Of a stretch of DNA of 64,000 bases, positions 45,064 to 53,765 are shown one piece after another. Location: the NCBI RefSeq assembly GCF_024721175.1, contig NZ_CP099399.1, positions 496,001 through 560,000 of the forward strand, written 5' to 3'. Both the position numbers and the translations under genes were made by a program. A model generated the notes under the pieces. It was not told the origin of the DNA. It was given only the letters and a program-made list of their open reading frames with translations, and searched no databases. The DNA comes from Rhizobium sp. Pop5 (GTDB lineage Bacteria > Pseudomonadota > Alphaproteobacteria > Rhizobiales > Rhizobiaceae). Every line of letters starts with the position of its first letter. Position 1 is the first letter of the stretch.

Positions 45064-45140
45064 TGAATACCCCGTATTTCAAATATGTCGACTCTGAGGC
45101 AGGTGTGCCAGCTTTCGGCCGTAATGTCTAAGGCAAATAA

Positions 45141-45170
45141 AAGGCACGACAAAACGTGCCTTCAATTTTT
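45141..45170 (-). terminator. Rho-independent terminator after the first L,D-transpeptidase
   Basis: A perfect eight-base stem (AAGGCACG / CGTGCCTT) with a six-base loop lies 22 bases after the minus-strand stop at 45184. The AT-rich flanks on both sides make it potentially bidirectional. Confidence 0.75.
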
Positions 45171-45183
45171 TCTCGGGTGTTGC

Positions 45184-45876
45184 TCAGCCGCCAAATAGCG
45201 TGCGCAGCACGTCGATGCCTTTGTCCTCGAAGGCAACTTTGCCCTGCTTGTTGCCAGGGCCGATAACGATCACCTTGGTGCCAACGGGCGCGCGATCGTA
45301 AAGATGCGTCACGTCCTCATTCATCATCCGGATGCAGCCGGAGGACATGTTGAGGCCGATCGTCCAGGGCTGGTTGGTGCCGTGGATGCGGAAGATGGTG
45401 TCGCGGCCGCCCTGGTAGAGATACATGGCGCGCGCGCCGAGCGGATTGTCCTCGCCGCCCTCCTGGAAAGCGGGGATGATGTGCCCCTTGGCGGCTTCGC
45501 GGCGGCGCATCTCGGACGGCGGCGTCCAGTCCGGCCATTCGGCCTTCCGGCCGATCTTGACGACACCCGACCAGCCAAAGCCGTCGCGGCCGACGCCGAT
45601 GCCGTAGCGAGTGGCCCGGTTGTTGCCTTCGACGAGGTAGAGATACTTGTTGTTGGTATCGATGATGACGGTGCCGGCTACTTCCGTCGTTACCAGGCGC
45701 ACTTTCTTGCGCTTGAACTCCGGCTTCACATATTTCGGCATCTGCGCCACACGCACAATCTGCGCCGGGCGCTGGGCGTTGTCAGGAGTGGAGCCGGCGG
45801 GTGCGGCAAAGGCGGACGCAGACATCAGGGACAGGACAAGTCCGGCCGCAGCCAGACCTGGCATCAATTTGATCAT
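45184..45876 (-). CDS. L,D-transpeptidase (YkuD domain)
   Basis: The protein is 230 residues with a signal peptide (MPGLAAAGLVLSLMSASAFA). The YkuD catalytic segment is complete: FRIHGTNQPWTIGLNMSSGCIRMMNEDVTHLYDRAPVGTKVIV, with the conserved HGTN and the nucleophile Cys in S-S-G-C-I-R near residue 188. Such enzymes make 3-3 cross-links in peptidoglycan or attach proteins to it in the periplasm. A second L,D-transpeptidase lies upstream on the same strand. Each has its own terminator, so they are separate units. Confidence 0.92.
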   Translation of the reverse strand: MIKLMPGLAAAGLVLSLMSASAFAAPAGSTPDNAQRPAQIVRVAQMPKYVKPEFKRKKVRLVTTEVAGTVIIDTNNKYLYLVEGNNRATRYGIGVGRDGFGWSGVVKIGRKAEWPDWTPPSEMRRREAAKGHIIPAFQEGGEDNPLGARAMYLYQGGRDTIFRIHGTNQPWTIGLNMSSGCIRMMNEDVTHLYDRAPVGTKVIVIGPGNKQGKVAFEDKGIDVLRTLFGG

Positions 45877-45965
45877 GGTCGATTCCCCTCAAGCAAAATC
45901 CGCTCGAAGCTACATGAACTTCTGCCTGATTCAAGATCGGTGCTAACGGATACAGCTTTTTTGGG

Positions 45966-45993
45966 GAAAGGAGCCGCCTGTTCTTGCGGCTCC
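45966..45993 (-). terminator. Rho-independent terminator after the second L,D-transpeptidase
   Basis: GGAGCCGC / GCGGCTCC form an eight-base stem with an eight-base loop, followed on the minus strand by TTTCCCC and an oligo-T-like run. It lies 19 bases after the stop at 46012. Confidence 0.7.
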
Positions 45994-46011
45994 CGAAATA
46001 CAGCGCCGTCG

Positions 46012-46761
46012 TTACATGACGATGACGCGGGTCCCGACGCTGACGCGATCATAGAGGTCGACGACGTCTTCGTTGCGCAGGCGGATGCAGCCGGAGGAAA
46101 CGGCGCTGCCGATCGACCAGGGCGCATTGGTGCCGTGGATGCGATAGAGCGTCGAGCCGAGATACATGGCCCGCGCGCCGAGCGGGTTTTCCATGCCGCC
46201 GTCCATGCGGGCTGGCAGATAATGGCCCTTGGCGGCTTCGCGGCTGATCATCTCGGAAGGCGGCGTCCAGTCCGGCCATTCCGTCTTGCGGGTGATCTTG
46301 TGGACGCCTGCCCATTCGAAGCCGGGCTTGCCGACGCCGACGCCGTAGCGCCGCGCCTTGCCGCCTTCCATCACCAGATAGAGAAAGCGGTTATTGGTAT
46401 CGATGACGATCGTGCCCGGCTTTTCCTGGGTGTCGTAATCGACCATCTGCGGCAGGAATTGCGGCTCGATCGGATGGCGGATCGCCGGTATGCCGGGATT
46501 GATCGCCGAAACGGTCTGCGGTGAAACCTGCGGCGCCTGGCGGATGATGCGGCGCTGGAAGAGGCCGCGCTGCTGCGGCTGGACGACCGGACGCTGGTAG
46601 ACGACGGGACGAATCGCGCCGCCGCCGAGCTGGTTGATCCATGGCGCGGTCAGATCGGGGCTGAGCACGACAGGCGGACGGGTGGCGTAGCGGTCGTCCG
46701 CAATGGCCGTCGTGGAGAAGATGCCGACGAGGGCTGCGGCAAGGACAAGCTGTTTCATCAT
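46012..46761 (-). CDS. L,D-transpeptidase (YkuD domain)
   Basis: The protein is 249 residues with a signal peptide (MMKQLVLAAALVGIFSTTAIA). The C-terminal YkuD core is clear: LYRIHGTNAPWSIGSAVSSGCIRLRNEDVVDLYDRVSVGTRVIVM, with HGTN and the SSGCIR nucleophile motif. Residues 35-110 form a proline/glutamine-rich linker, longer than in the neighbouring paralogue. It is periplasmic and acts on peptidoglycan, making 3-3 cross-links or hydrolysing them. Its residues LGARAMYLGS and KTEWPDWTPPSEM match the neighbour closely, indicating an old duplication. Confidence 0.92.
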   Translation of the reverse strand: MMKQLVLAAALVGIFSTTAIADDRYATRPPVVLSPDLTAPWINQLGGGAIRPVVYQRPVVQPQQRGLFQRRIIRQAPQVSPQTVSAINPGIPAIRHPIEPQFLPQMVDYDTQEKPGTIVIDTNNRFLYLVMEGGKARRYGVGVGKPGFEWAGVHKITRKTEWPDWTPPSEMISREAAKGHYLPARMDGGMENPLGARAMYLGSTLYRIHGTNAPWSIGSAVSSGCIRLRNEDVVDLYDRVSVGTRVIVM

Positions 46762-46988
46762 CGGACGAACTCTCTACAAATGACCGAAAATGGCTGGCGG
46801 AACATCTCCGCCCGCAAAGACGCTGCCACCCTTTCCGCCAGCGAATGGTAAAGATCGAATCATGAAAAGCCGACCGACCGGATAAACTCTTCGTCAGGGT
46901 TACCGTTCGGTTTGGAAAGACGGTTTGCAAATGGTAAAGCCGGAAATCGTGACCGGAGAGGAAACGGAACCCGGAGAATGAAACGGAC

Positions 46989-47618
46989 ATGAGCGCGACA
47001 GGCATCATCATCGGCGAGGACGGCAGGAGCCGCTGCCACTGGCACGCCAATCTGCCCGATTATATGAGATATCACGACGAGGAATGGGGCCGCCCCGTCA
47101 CGGACGATATCCGCCTTTTCGAGAAGATCTGCCTCGAGGGCTTCCAGTCGGGCCTTTCCTGGCTGACCATCCTGCGCAAGCGGGAGAACTTCCGCGCCGC
47201 CTTCTCAGGCTTCGACTTCGAAAAGGTCGCTCTCTTCGGTGAAGAGGATATCGCCCGCTGCCTTGCCGATGCCGGCATTATCCGCCATCGCGGCAAGATC
47301 GTCTCCACGATCAACAATGGCAGGCGCGCGATCGAACTCCGTGACGAATTCGGCTCGCTCGCCCGTTATTTCTGGCGCCACGAACCCGGCCACAACGAAC
47401 GGCCTGCTGTGGTCGACCGCGATCATATCGTCGCCAATCCGACGACGCCGACGTCTGTGGTCATTTCCAAGGATCTGAAGAAACGCGGCTGGACCTTTGT
47501 CGGCCCGACTACAGTTTATGCCTTCATGCAGGCGATGGGCCTCGTCAACGACCACATCGAGGGCTGCTACTGCCGGCCCGAGGTCGAGGCGATGCGCGCC
47601 GCCTTGGTTCGCCCATGA
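46989..47618 (+). CDS. tag: DNA-3-methyladenine glycosylase I
   Basis: The protein is 209 residues, the size of Tag. It excises 3-methyladenine from DNA in the cytosol in base-excision repair. The N-terminus has CHWHANLPDYMRYHDEEWG with the first zinc-ligand Cys/His region, then FEKICLEGFQSGLSWLTILRKRENFRAAFSGFD (active-site helix). NDHIEGCYCRPEVE at the end holds the second His/Cys ligands. It overlaps the next secreted-protein gene by ATGA. Confidence 0.95.
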   Translation: MSATGIIIGEDGRSRCHWHANLPDYMRYHDEEWGRPVTDDIRLFEKICLEGFQSGLSWLTILRKRENFRAAFSGFDFEKVALFGEEDIARCLADAGIIRHRGKIVSTINNGRRAIELRDEFGSLARYFWRHEPGHNERPAVVDRDHIVANPTTPTSVVISKDLKKRGWTFVGPTTVYAFMQAMGLVNDHIEGCYCRPEVEAMRAALVRP

Positions 47619-48121
47619 AAGATATGACCGTGAGAACGTTGATCACAGCCGCCGCGCTGCTCCTCCTGACGGCATCCGCCATGGCGCAGGCGCCACAGCT
47701 CGATCCCGGCGAGAAGCTGGAGAAACTGCAGTTCCCCGCTGTCACCATGCAGCTCAAGGGCTGGACGAAATTCGGTAACAGCCACGTCTATACGCTGCCG
47801 GTGCGCGCCGGACAGCACCTGAAGATCAGCTTTGCCACCAAGAGCAAATTCGCCTTCCTGGCGATCTTCGACCTTTCGAAACCGGATGACGAGGCCTTCT
47901 TCGGCACCGACGAGGATGGCATGAGCTTCGAGACGACGGTCAAGGAAAATACGACCTGGCTGCTGCGTCCCTATTATTCCAAGGTCTCGCCGCGCCGTGG
48001 CCTCGGCGCTCCCTTCAGCATCCTGATCGAGCCCTTGGCGGCCGCCCAACAGCAGCCGCAAAAGCCGGCCGAGGCGGAACGCCCGTCGCTCTTTCCGAAG
48101 GCGCCTGCAAAGCCGCAATGA
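47615..48121 (+). CDS. Hypothetical secreted protein
   Basis: The protein is 168 residues. It is coupled to tag by an ATGA. The signal peptide is MTVRTLITAAALLLLTASAMAQ (counting from the second Met), so the product is periplasmic. The mature part looks like a beta-sandwich (LKGWTKFGNSHVYTLPVRAGQHLKISFATKSKFAFLAIFDLSKPDDEAFFGTDEDG) resembling small prepeptidase C-terminal-like or lectin-like domains in outline, but I do not assign a family. It ends with a Pro/Gln-rich tail (QQQPQKPAEAERPSLFPKAPAKPQ). Confidence 0.75.
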   Translation: MKDMTVRTLITAAALLLLTASAMAQAPQLDPGEKLEKLQFPAVTMQLKGWTKFGNSHVYTLPVRAGQHLKISFATKSKFAFLAIFDLSKPDDEAFFGTDEDGMSFETTVKENTTWLLRPYYSKVSPRRGLGAPFSILIEPLAAAQQQPQKPAEAERPSLFPKAPAKPQ

Positions 48122-48136
48122 AGCGGGGCAGCTCGC

Positions 48137-48841
48137 CTAGGCGAGCTGGTCGATCAGGCCGCGCAATTCACCAAGATGTTCGATCTTGCGGAAACGAGGC
48201 GCTTCTCTCGGCTCGTCGACATGTTCCAGCACCCAGGTCAGTTCGTGCGGCACGAAGACGCCGTAGCTGCCGGCGGCGATTGCCGGCACGATGTCCGATT
48301 TCAGCGAATTGCCGACCATCATCGCCCGCTCCGGTCCGTCGCCGACCTTGGCGAAGATGCGGCGGTAGGTGACCGCCGTCTTGTCGGAGACGATCTCGAC
48401 GGCATCGAAGAAGTCGCCGAGCCCGGATTGGGCGAGCTTGCGCTCCTGATCGAAAAGATCGCCCTTGGTGATCATGACAAGCAGGTATTTGCCGGCCAGC
48501 GCTTCCAGCGTGTCGCGCACATGCGGCATGGTCTCGACCGGATGGTTGAGAAGATCGCGGCCGGTGTCGAGGATCTTCGCAATGACGCTTGCAGGGACCT
48601 TGCCCTCGGTGATTTCGATCGCGGTTTCGACCATGGACAGCGTGAAGCCTTTGATGCCGAAGCCGTAATGGCGAAGATTGCGTTTCTCGGCCTCCAGCAG
48701 CCGCTCTGAAATCTTCGGTCCTTCGGCGAAATCGGCAAGCAGTCGGGTGAAATGCTCTTCCGTCAGTCGGTAATATTGTTCGTTCTGCCAGAGCGTGTCG
48801 TCAGCATCGAAGCCGATCGTGGTCAGTGGACGCGTCGCCAT
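48137..48841 (-). CDS. HAD-family phosphatase
   Basis: The protein is 234 residues. HAD motif I is TIGFDADDTLWQNEQYYR near residue 8 with the two catalytic aspartates D-x-D, motif II is LVMITKGD near 117, and motif IV is MMVGNSLKSDIVPAIAAG near 178, the metal-binding acidic pair. It is of the YjjG/phosphoglycolate phosphatase type. A phosphoglycolate substrate would be fitting because glcDEF lies 5 kb away, but that is only a guess. Its last codons overlap a perfect 20-base palindrome at 48129-48148 that may help stop transcription. Confidence 0.88.
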   Translation of the reverse strand: MATRPLTTIGFDADDTLWQNEQYYRLTEEHFTRLLADFAEGPKISERLLEAEKRNLRHYGFGIKGFTLSMVETAIEITEGKVPASVIAKILDTGRDLLNHPVETMPHVRDTLEALAGKYLLVMITKGDLFDQERKLAQSGLGDFFDAVEIVSDKTAVTYRRIFAKVGDGPERAMMVGNSLKSDIVPAIAAGSYGVFVPHELTWVLEHVDEPREAPRFRKIEHLGELRGLIDQLA

Positions 48842-49079
48842 AAGCGCACCTCTTGAAATAGGGCCGGCAATCTATCGGCCGCCTGTGTCGAGACAAGGGC
48901 GCTCCCTCACACTGCGGCAAAGTTGCAGCGTTGAAAAGCTCCGCCGCCGCACTACATCGAGGTTGCCTCACCCTGCAGCCAGCTACGGCTGTGCCTGTCA
49001 CGCGCAGGCCAATAATCAAAAAATGAAGTTCGGCAGTTCGCAAGCCCCTCTTGCGGCAGACACAAGGGAATTTTTGATC

Positions 49080-50129
49080 ATGCGTTACAATCAACTCGGA
49101 AATACGGGACTTTTCGTCTCGGAAATCTGCCTCGGCACCATGACTTTCGGCGAAGCCACGCAAGGCAACCTCTGGGGCGCCATCGCCGACGTCGACCAGA
49201 ATGCCGCCGACCGGATCGTCGAGCGCTCGCTCGGCTCTGGCGTCAATTTCATCGACACGGCCGACGTCTACTCCTTCGGCGAATCCGAAAGGCTGCTCGG
49301 CCAGGCACTGAAGAACCTCGATGTGCCGCGCAAGGACGTCGTCATTGCCACCAAGGTCTATGGCGTCATGGGTGACAAGCCGAACGACCGCGGCGCTTCG
49401 CGCGGCCACATCATGGATTCTGTCGAGGCGAGTCTGAAGCGCCTGCAGACCGATCATATCGACCTCTACCAGATCCACGCCACCGATACGGTAACGCCGA
49501 TCGAAGAGACGCTGCGCGCCTTCGACGATCTCGTTTCCCGTGGCCTCGTGCGCTATATCGGCGTCTCCAACTGGCAGGCGTGGCGCATTTCCAAGGCGCT
49601 CGGCCTGTCCGAACGTCGCGGCTTTGCCCGTTTCGAGAGCGTGCAGGCCTATTATTCCATCGCCGGCCGCGATCTCGAACGCGACATCGTGCCGATGATG
49701 CAGGAGGAGAAGCTCGGCCTGATGGTCTGGTCGCCGCTCGCCGGCGGTCTGCTCTCGGGTAAATACGGCCCCGGCGCGCCCGGCAACGGCGAGGGTCGCC
49801 GCGCCAACTTCGACTTTCCGCCGGTCGACAAGGACAAGGCCTGGGCCTGCGTCGCCGTCATGCGCGAGATTGCTGAAAAGCACGGCGTCAGCATCGCCAC
49901 CGTCGCGCTCGCCTATATCCTCGCCAAGCCTTTCGTCACGTCGGTCATCATCGGCGCCAAGCGCGTCGACCAGCTCGACCAGAACCTCGCGGCCGTCAAG
50001 CTGAAGCTCGATGAGGGCGATATGAAGAGGCTCGACGAGGTGAGCGAGCTTGCGCCGGAATATCCGGGCTGGATGCTGTCACGGCAAGGCGCCGGCCGCC
50101 GCCCCGCCGATTTCGAGCCAAAGGGCTGA
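49080..50129 (+). CDS. Aldo/keto reductase
   Basis: The start is ATG 49080 (MRYNQLGNTGLFVSEICLGTMTFG), which begins like the family and has AAGGGA upstream; in-frame starts back to 48795 run through non-coding-looking sequence. The 349-residue protein has the AKR hallmarks: FIDTADVYSFGESERLLGQAL near residue 57 with catalytic Tyr, VIATKVYGVMG near 85, HIDLYQIHATD near 128 and the NADPH loop SVIIGAKRVDQLDQNL near 290. It reduces carbonyl compounds with NADPH. Its genomic neighbours give no pathway hint. Confidence 0.92.
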   Translation: MRYNQLGNTGLFVSEICLGTMTFGEATQGNLWGAIADVDQNAADRIVERSLGSGVNFIDTADVYSFGESERLLGQALKNLDVPRKDVVIATKVYGVMGDKPNDRGASRGHIMDSVEASLKRLQTDHIDLYQIHATDTVTPIEETLRAFDDLVSRGLVRYIGVSNWQAWRISKALGLSERRGFARFESVQAYYSIAGRDLERDIVPMMQEEKLGLMVWSPLAGGLLSGKYGPGAPGNGEGRRANFDFPPVDKDKAWACVAVMREIAEKHGVSIATVALAYILAKPFVTSVIIGAKRVDQLDQNLAAVKLKLDEGDMKRLDEVSELAPEYPGWMLSRQGAGRRPADFEPKG

Positions 50130-50201
50130 AATCAACGTGAAATCTGGTGAACGCCGGATATTTCTGGCGTTCACCTTTTGCAAGCCTCACTCTTTACTCG
50201 G

Positions 50202-50273
50202 CGTCATCCTCGGCCTTGTGCCGAGGATCTGCTGCGCCTGATGCAGATGCTCGGGACAAGGCCGAGCATGACG
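50202..50273. repeat. Long palindromic intergenic repeat
   Basis: Two 31-base inverted arms (50202-50232 and 50243-50273) match at 28 of 31 positions around a 10-base loop. The core is GGCCTTGTGCCGAGGATC and its complement. It resembles the CCTCGG-type palindromes repeated in rhizobial genomes. It lies downstream of the aldo/keto reductase and before the convergent DUF305 gene, where it could act as a terminator. Confidence 0.65.
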
Positions 50274-50315
50274 AAAGAGGAGTGGCCGACTTTATCGGCA
50301 GTCAAGAACGCTCGG

Positions 50316-50675
50316 CTACTTGCCGTGCGCCTTGAGCCAGGCATTCATCTCCTTGATCTCGGCTTCCTGCGCCTTGATGACGCCCTCGGCGAGCTTGCGG
50401 ATTTTGGGATCCTGGCCGTATTGAAGCTCGACCTTGGCCATGTCGATCGCGCCCTGATGGTGCGGGATCATGCCGCGGACGAAATCCACGTCGGCATCGC
50501 CGCTATACTCGATCATCATATCCTTGTGCATTTTGTCGTTCGCCTTGCTGAAGGCCTGGCTGGCAGCGTCGTGGTTACCCATCGGCTTGCTCATATCCAT
50601 GGGCTTGTCTTCGGCAAAAGCGGGGGCGGCAAAAGCGGCAAGCATTGCGGTAAGGGCGATGATTTTCAAAGACAT
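50316..50675 (-). CDS. DUF305-domain protein
   Basis: The protein is 119 residues with a signal peptide ([21 protein letters not shown]). The mature part is Met/His-rich ([61 protein letters not shown]), with the DUF305 M-x-x-H-H motif [13 protein letters not shown] near residue 75. DUF305 proteins in several bacteria bind copper or are linked to copper resistance. It should be periplasmic. The next gene on the same strand is a Cys/Met-rich small protein that fits the same theme. Confidence 0.88.
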   Translation of the reverse strand: MSLKIIALTAMLAAFAAPAFAEDKPMDMSKPMGNHDAASQAFSKANDKMHKDMMIEYSGDADVDFVRGMIPHHQGAIDMAKVELQYGQDPKIRKLAEGVIKAQEAEIKEMNAWLKAHGK

Positions 50676-50750
50676 GAGAGTTCCTTCCTCTGTCTGACAA
50701 TAGAGTTTCCAGGCAGCCGAAGCCGCCCATTCTGCGTAGGGAATGCAGTG

Positions 50751-51119
50751 TCAGGCCAGTCGGGGAGGGGGTGCCTGTGGAGCAGGCCTATTGTCATCGA
50801 GGGCGCGGGCAAGCGCCGGGGCAGGATAGGCGAAAACAGCCTTTGCACCTGTTGTAGCCAAAACTGTTGGCGGCAGCAGCAGACAGGCTGCGCATAGCGG
50901 CATATGTGCGGCGCCACCGGCGGCGCAGGGGTCCTTCAAGCGGTTGGCCTTGCCCGCCGGCTCGGGCATATCCATGCCTGCCATCGCATGCTGCATGGTG
51001 CCGGCCATAGGCGCAGCCGGCGCATTCATCGATGCGCAGGTCGGACAGCCAGCCCATGCGGACATGGCGCTGTAGACCAGCCAGCTGAAAACCATCGTGA
51101 TGAGGGCGAGCGTGCGCAT
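50751..51119 (-). CDS. Cys/Met/His-rich hypothetical secreted or membrane protein
   Basis: The protein is 122 residues with an N-terminal hydrophobic segment (LALITMVFSWLVYSAMSAWA) and paired metal-ligand-like motifs: CPTCASMNAPAAPMAGTMQHAMAGMDMPEP and PLCAACLLLPP. The CxxC pairs with nearby Met and His suggest metal binding, perhaps copper; this is inference. It lies 75 bases upstream of the DUF305 gene on the same strand, which supports a shared role. I do not recognise a named family. Confidence 0.65.
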   Translation of the reverse strand: MRTLALITMVFSWLVYSAMSAWAGCPTCASMNAPAAPMAGTMQHAMAGMDMPEPAGKANRLKDPCAAGGAAHMPLCAACLLLPPTVLATTGAKAVFAYPAPALARALDDNRPAPQAPPPRLA

Positions 51120-51176
51120 ACCGCCTTATAGGCGAATGCCTGATGCAAGCCAAGCCGACCGGCGGTCACATCCTGG

Positions 51177-51989
51177 TCACCACACCGCAACGACCTTGTG
51201 TTCTATCCGGTATTCCTTGCTTTCCTCGCCGAGCGGCGCGACCGGCCATGTCCACGCCGCTTTTGCCGGTGGTGGTGAAATGCCGTGCAGCAGGTCGGCC
51301 TCCTCATGCGTTCTGCCGTTGCGGTCGATGACGGCATAGGCGATGTCGGTCACCAGGCAGCTGCGACAGGCAAGCCCGGAAAGCCCCGCCAGATGCGCCG
51401 CAATCAGTCGTTCGACCGTATCCGGCGGCATCCGGCCGGCATCGGCCTCGTAACGCCGTTTCACGCCGCGGCCGATCTGCGACAGGAGATTGGCCGAAAC
51501 CACGAAGTCCAAATAGGGCACGCTGCGCAGGAAGCCGAGCGGCTCCGGCCCTGCGCCGGCCGCAAGGTCGTCGTAACCGGAAAGATCGCGCTCGATCAGC
51601 CGGACATTGCGATAGCCCTTGGCGGCAAGCCACAGGCGCACCGAGGCGAGGTGGACGAGATCGACCAGAACGACGGTGTCGAAGTCTCTCGCCAGTTCCT
51701 CGATCGGCACATCCCGCAACAGGCCGGAGCCGAGCACGACCGCCGTCCGCTTCTGGCGGAGATCGGCGCTCGCCGCGCGGATCGCATTCCGGCTCCTCTC
51801 CTCATGTTCGGCCCAATCGCGCGCGCAACGCCCGGCCCGCGACCAGAGATTGACGGAATAGCGGATGAACTTTCGATGCGGCTTGCCGGTCAACGGCAAG
51901 GTTGCGGCATAGAGAAGCGCTTCAGCGATCATGGGCATATCCGCATTTCTGATGGAGCTCCTTCGTTCAATCGATTCTCGCAGCCGCAT
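51177..51989 (-). CDS. Hypothetical protein with Rossmann/methyltransferase-like fold
   Basis: The protein is 270 residues from ATG 51989, one codon inside a TTG-ATG start; an alternative start [10 protein letters not shown] lies 54 bases later. The central segment [39 protein letters not shown] near residue 85 resembles a SAM-binding first strand/loop (GSG) and second strand ending in [14 protein letters not shown] near 160 would be motif IV. No catalytic identity can be assigned. It is divergent from hisS with about 78 bases between. Confidence 0.7.
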   Translation of the reverse strand: MRLRESIERRSSIRNADMPMIAEALLYAATLPLTGKPHRKFIRYSVNLWSRAGRCARDWAEHEERSRNAIRAASADLRQKRTAVVLGSGLLRDVPIEELARDFDTVVLVDLVHLASVRLWLAAKGYRNVRLIERDLSGYDDLAAGAGPEPLGFLRSVPYLDFVVSANLLSQIGRGVKRRYEADAGRMPPDTVERLIAAHLAGLSGLACRSCLVTDIAYAVIDRNGRTHEEADLLHGISPPPAKAAWTWPVAPLGEESKEYRIEHKVVAVW

Positions 51990-52067
51990 CAAGACCCTTC
52001 GCCCTTGCCGCTCCCCGCCCGATCGGTTAGGAAACCGCCACTGTCACAGTCAGCGGAATTCCCGGAA

Positions 52068-53591
52068 ATGAACGACAAGCAGAAGAAACCGCAAAAGCTC
52101 AAGGCCCGCCTGCCGCGCGGCTTCGTCGACCGTGCGGCCGGCGATATCCGCGCCGTCAACGAGATGACGGCAAAGATCAGGGAAGTCTATGAGCATTATG
52201 GTTTCGATCCTGTCGAAACGCCGCTGTTCGAATATACCGATGCGCTGGGCAAGTTCCTGCCCGACAGCGACCGGCCGAACGAAGGCGTCTTTTCGCTGCA
52301 GGACGATGACGAGCAATGGATGTCGCTGCGCTATGACCTGACGGCGCCGCTCGCCCGTCATGTCGCCGAAAATTTCAACGAGATCCAGCTTCCCTACCGC
52401 ACCTATCGCGCCGGCTACGTTTTCCGCAACGAGAAACCAGGCCCGGGCCGCTTCCGCCAGTTCATGCAGTTCGATGCCGATACGGTGGGCGCGCCGGGCG
52501 TTCAGGCGGACGCGGAAATGTGCATGATGATGGCCGACACTCTCGAAGCCCTCGGCATCAAGCGCGGCGACTACGTCATCCGCGTCAACAACCGCAAGGT
52601 TCTCGACGGCGTGCTGGAGGCGATTGGTCTCGGCGGCGACGACAAGGCGGGTCAGCGGCTCAACGTGCTGCGCGCTATCGATAAGCTCGACAAGTTCGGG
52701 CCGGACGGTGTCTCGCTGCTCTTAGGTTCCGGCCGTAAAGATGAATCCGGTGACTTCACCAAGGGTGCCGGTCTCAACCAGGAGCAGATCGACAAGGTGC
52801 TGTTCTTTGTCGGGATCAAGAATTATGCCGAAAGTGCAGCAAGCCTTGCCGAACTTGTCGCCGGAACCTCCAAGGGTGTCGAAGGCGTCGAGGAGCTGAA
52901 TTTCATCGGGGCGCTCGTCACGAGCGCCGGTTACAGCGCCGACCGCATCAAGATCGACCCCTCGGTCGTGCGTGGCCTCGAATATTATACCGGCCCGGTC
53001 TATGAGGCCGAGCTTCTCTTCGACGTGACCAATGAGAAGGGCGAGAAAGTCGTCTTCGGTTCGGTCGGCGGCGGCGGGCGTTACGATGGCCTCGTTTCCC
53101 GTTTCATGGGCCAGCCGGTTCCGGCAACCGGCTTTTCGATCGGCGTCTCGCGGCTGATGACGGCGCTGAAGAACCTCGGCAAGCTCGGCGCGAGCGAAGT
53201 CATCGAGCCGGTGCTGGTCACCGTGATGGACGGCGACGTCGAGGCGATGGGCCGCTATCAGAAGATGACGCAGGAACTGCGCGCCGCCGGCATTCGCGCC
53301 GAGATGTTCCAGGGCAACTGGAAGAAATTCGGCAACCAGCTGAAATATGCCGACCGCCGCGGCTGCCCCGTCGCCATCATCCAGGGCGGCGACGAGCGCG
53401 CAGAGGGCGTCGTGCAGATCAAGGACCTGATCGAAGGCAAGCGGCTCTCCGGCGAAATCGAGGACAATGCCAGCTGGCGCGAAGCGCGTGTCGCGCAGGA
53501 GACGGTGCCGGAGGCCGATCTTGTGGCGAAGGTGAGGGAAATTCTTGCCGCGCAGGCGGAGGATCGGAAGAGGGCTGGCAATGCGCAGTAG
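52068..53591 (+). CDS. hisS: Histidine-tRNA ligase
   Basis: ATG 52068 begins [22 protein letters not shown], giving 507 residues. Class II aminoacyl-tRNA synthetase motifs are visible: motif 1 region [12 protein letters not shown], motif 2 [29 protein letters not shown] near residue 110-140, and motif 3 [13 protein letters not shown] near 340. The HisRS-specific [15 protein letters not shown] lies near 305. The C-terminal anticodon-binding domain follows. It charges tRNA-His. It is followed by hisZ-hisG, with an inverted repeat in the gap. Confidence 0.96.
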   Translation: MNDKQKKPQKLKARLPRGFVDRAAGDIRAVNEMTAKIREVYEHYGFDPVETPLFEYTDALGKFLPDSDRPNEGVFSLQDDDEQWMSLRYDLTAPLARHVAENFNEIQLPYRTYRAGYVFRNEKPGPGRFRQFMQFDADTVGAPGVQADAEMCMMMADTLEALGIKRGDYVIRVNNRKVLDGVLEAIGLGGDDKAGQRLNVLRAIDKLDKFGPDGVSLLLGSGRKDESGDFTKGAGLNQEQIDKVLFFVGIKNYAESAASLAELVAGTSKGVEGVEELNFIGALVTSAGYSADRIKIDPSVVRGLEYYTGPVYEAELLFDVTNEKGEKVVFGSVGGGGRYDGLVSRFMGQPVPATGFSIGVSRLMTALKNLGKLGASEVIEPVLVTVMDGDVEAMGRYQKMTQELRAAGIRAEMFQGNWKKFGNQLKYADRRGCPVAIIQGGDERAEGVVQIKDLIEGKRLSGEIEDNASWREARVAQETVPEADLVAKVREILAAQAEDRKRAGNAQ

Positions 53592-53592
53592 A

Positions 53593-53744
53593 CCCCTCCC
53601 TAACCCCTCCCCACAAGGGGGAGGGGCTCCGAGTGGCGCCGCCCTGCCTAATCCGGCGATCGCTTCATCGACAACGATTCTGATTTCCCCGGATGCGTGC
53701 TCCGAGTTAGTCCCTCCCCCTTGTGGGGAGGGGTTGGGGAGGAG
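53593..53744. repeat. Inverted repeat between hisS and hisZ
   Basis: Arms 53593-53626 and 53712-53744 are near-perfect reverse complements built on a CCCCTCCCCACAAGGGGG core, separated by about 85 bases. The arms are the C/G-rich type repeated in alphaproteobacterial intergenic regions. A hairpin of this size would sit in the hisS-hisZ transcript and could attenuate or process it. Confidence 0.7.
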
Positions 53745-53765
53745 TTTTGTCCCAGGAGCAGCCCA

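Noticed and set aside
48129..48148. Perfect 20-base palindrome at the end of the HAD gene
   Set aside because: It overlaps the end of a coding region and has no T-run, so I do not list it as a separate terminator.
48795..49079. N-terminal extension of the aldo/keto reductase
   Set aside because: The added 95 residues do not resemble the family; the conserved opening starts at 49080.
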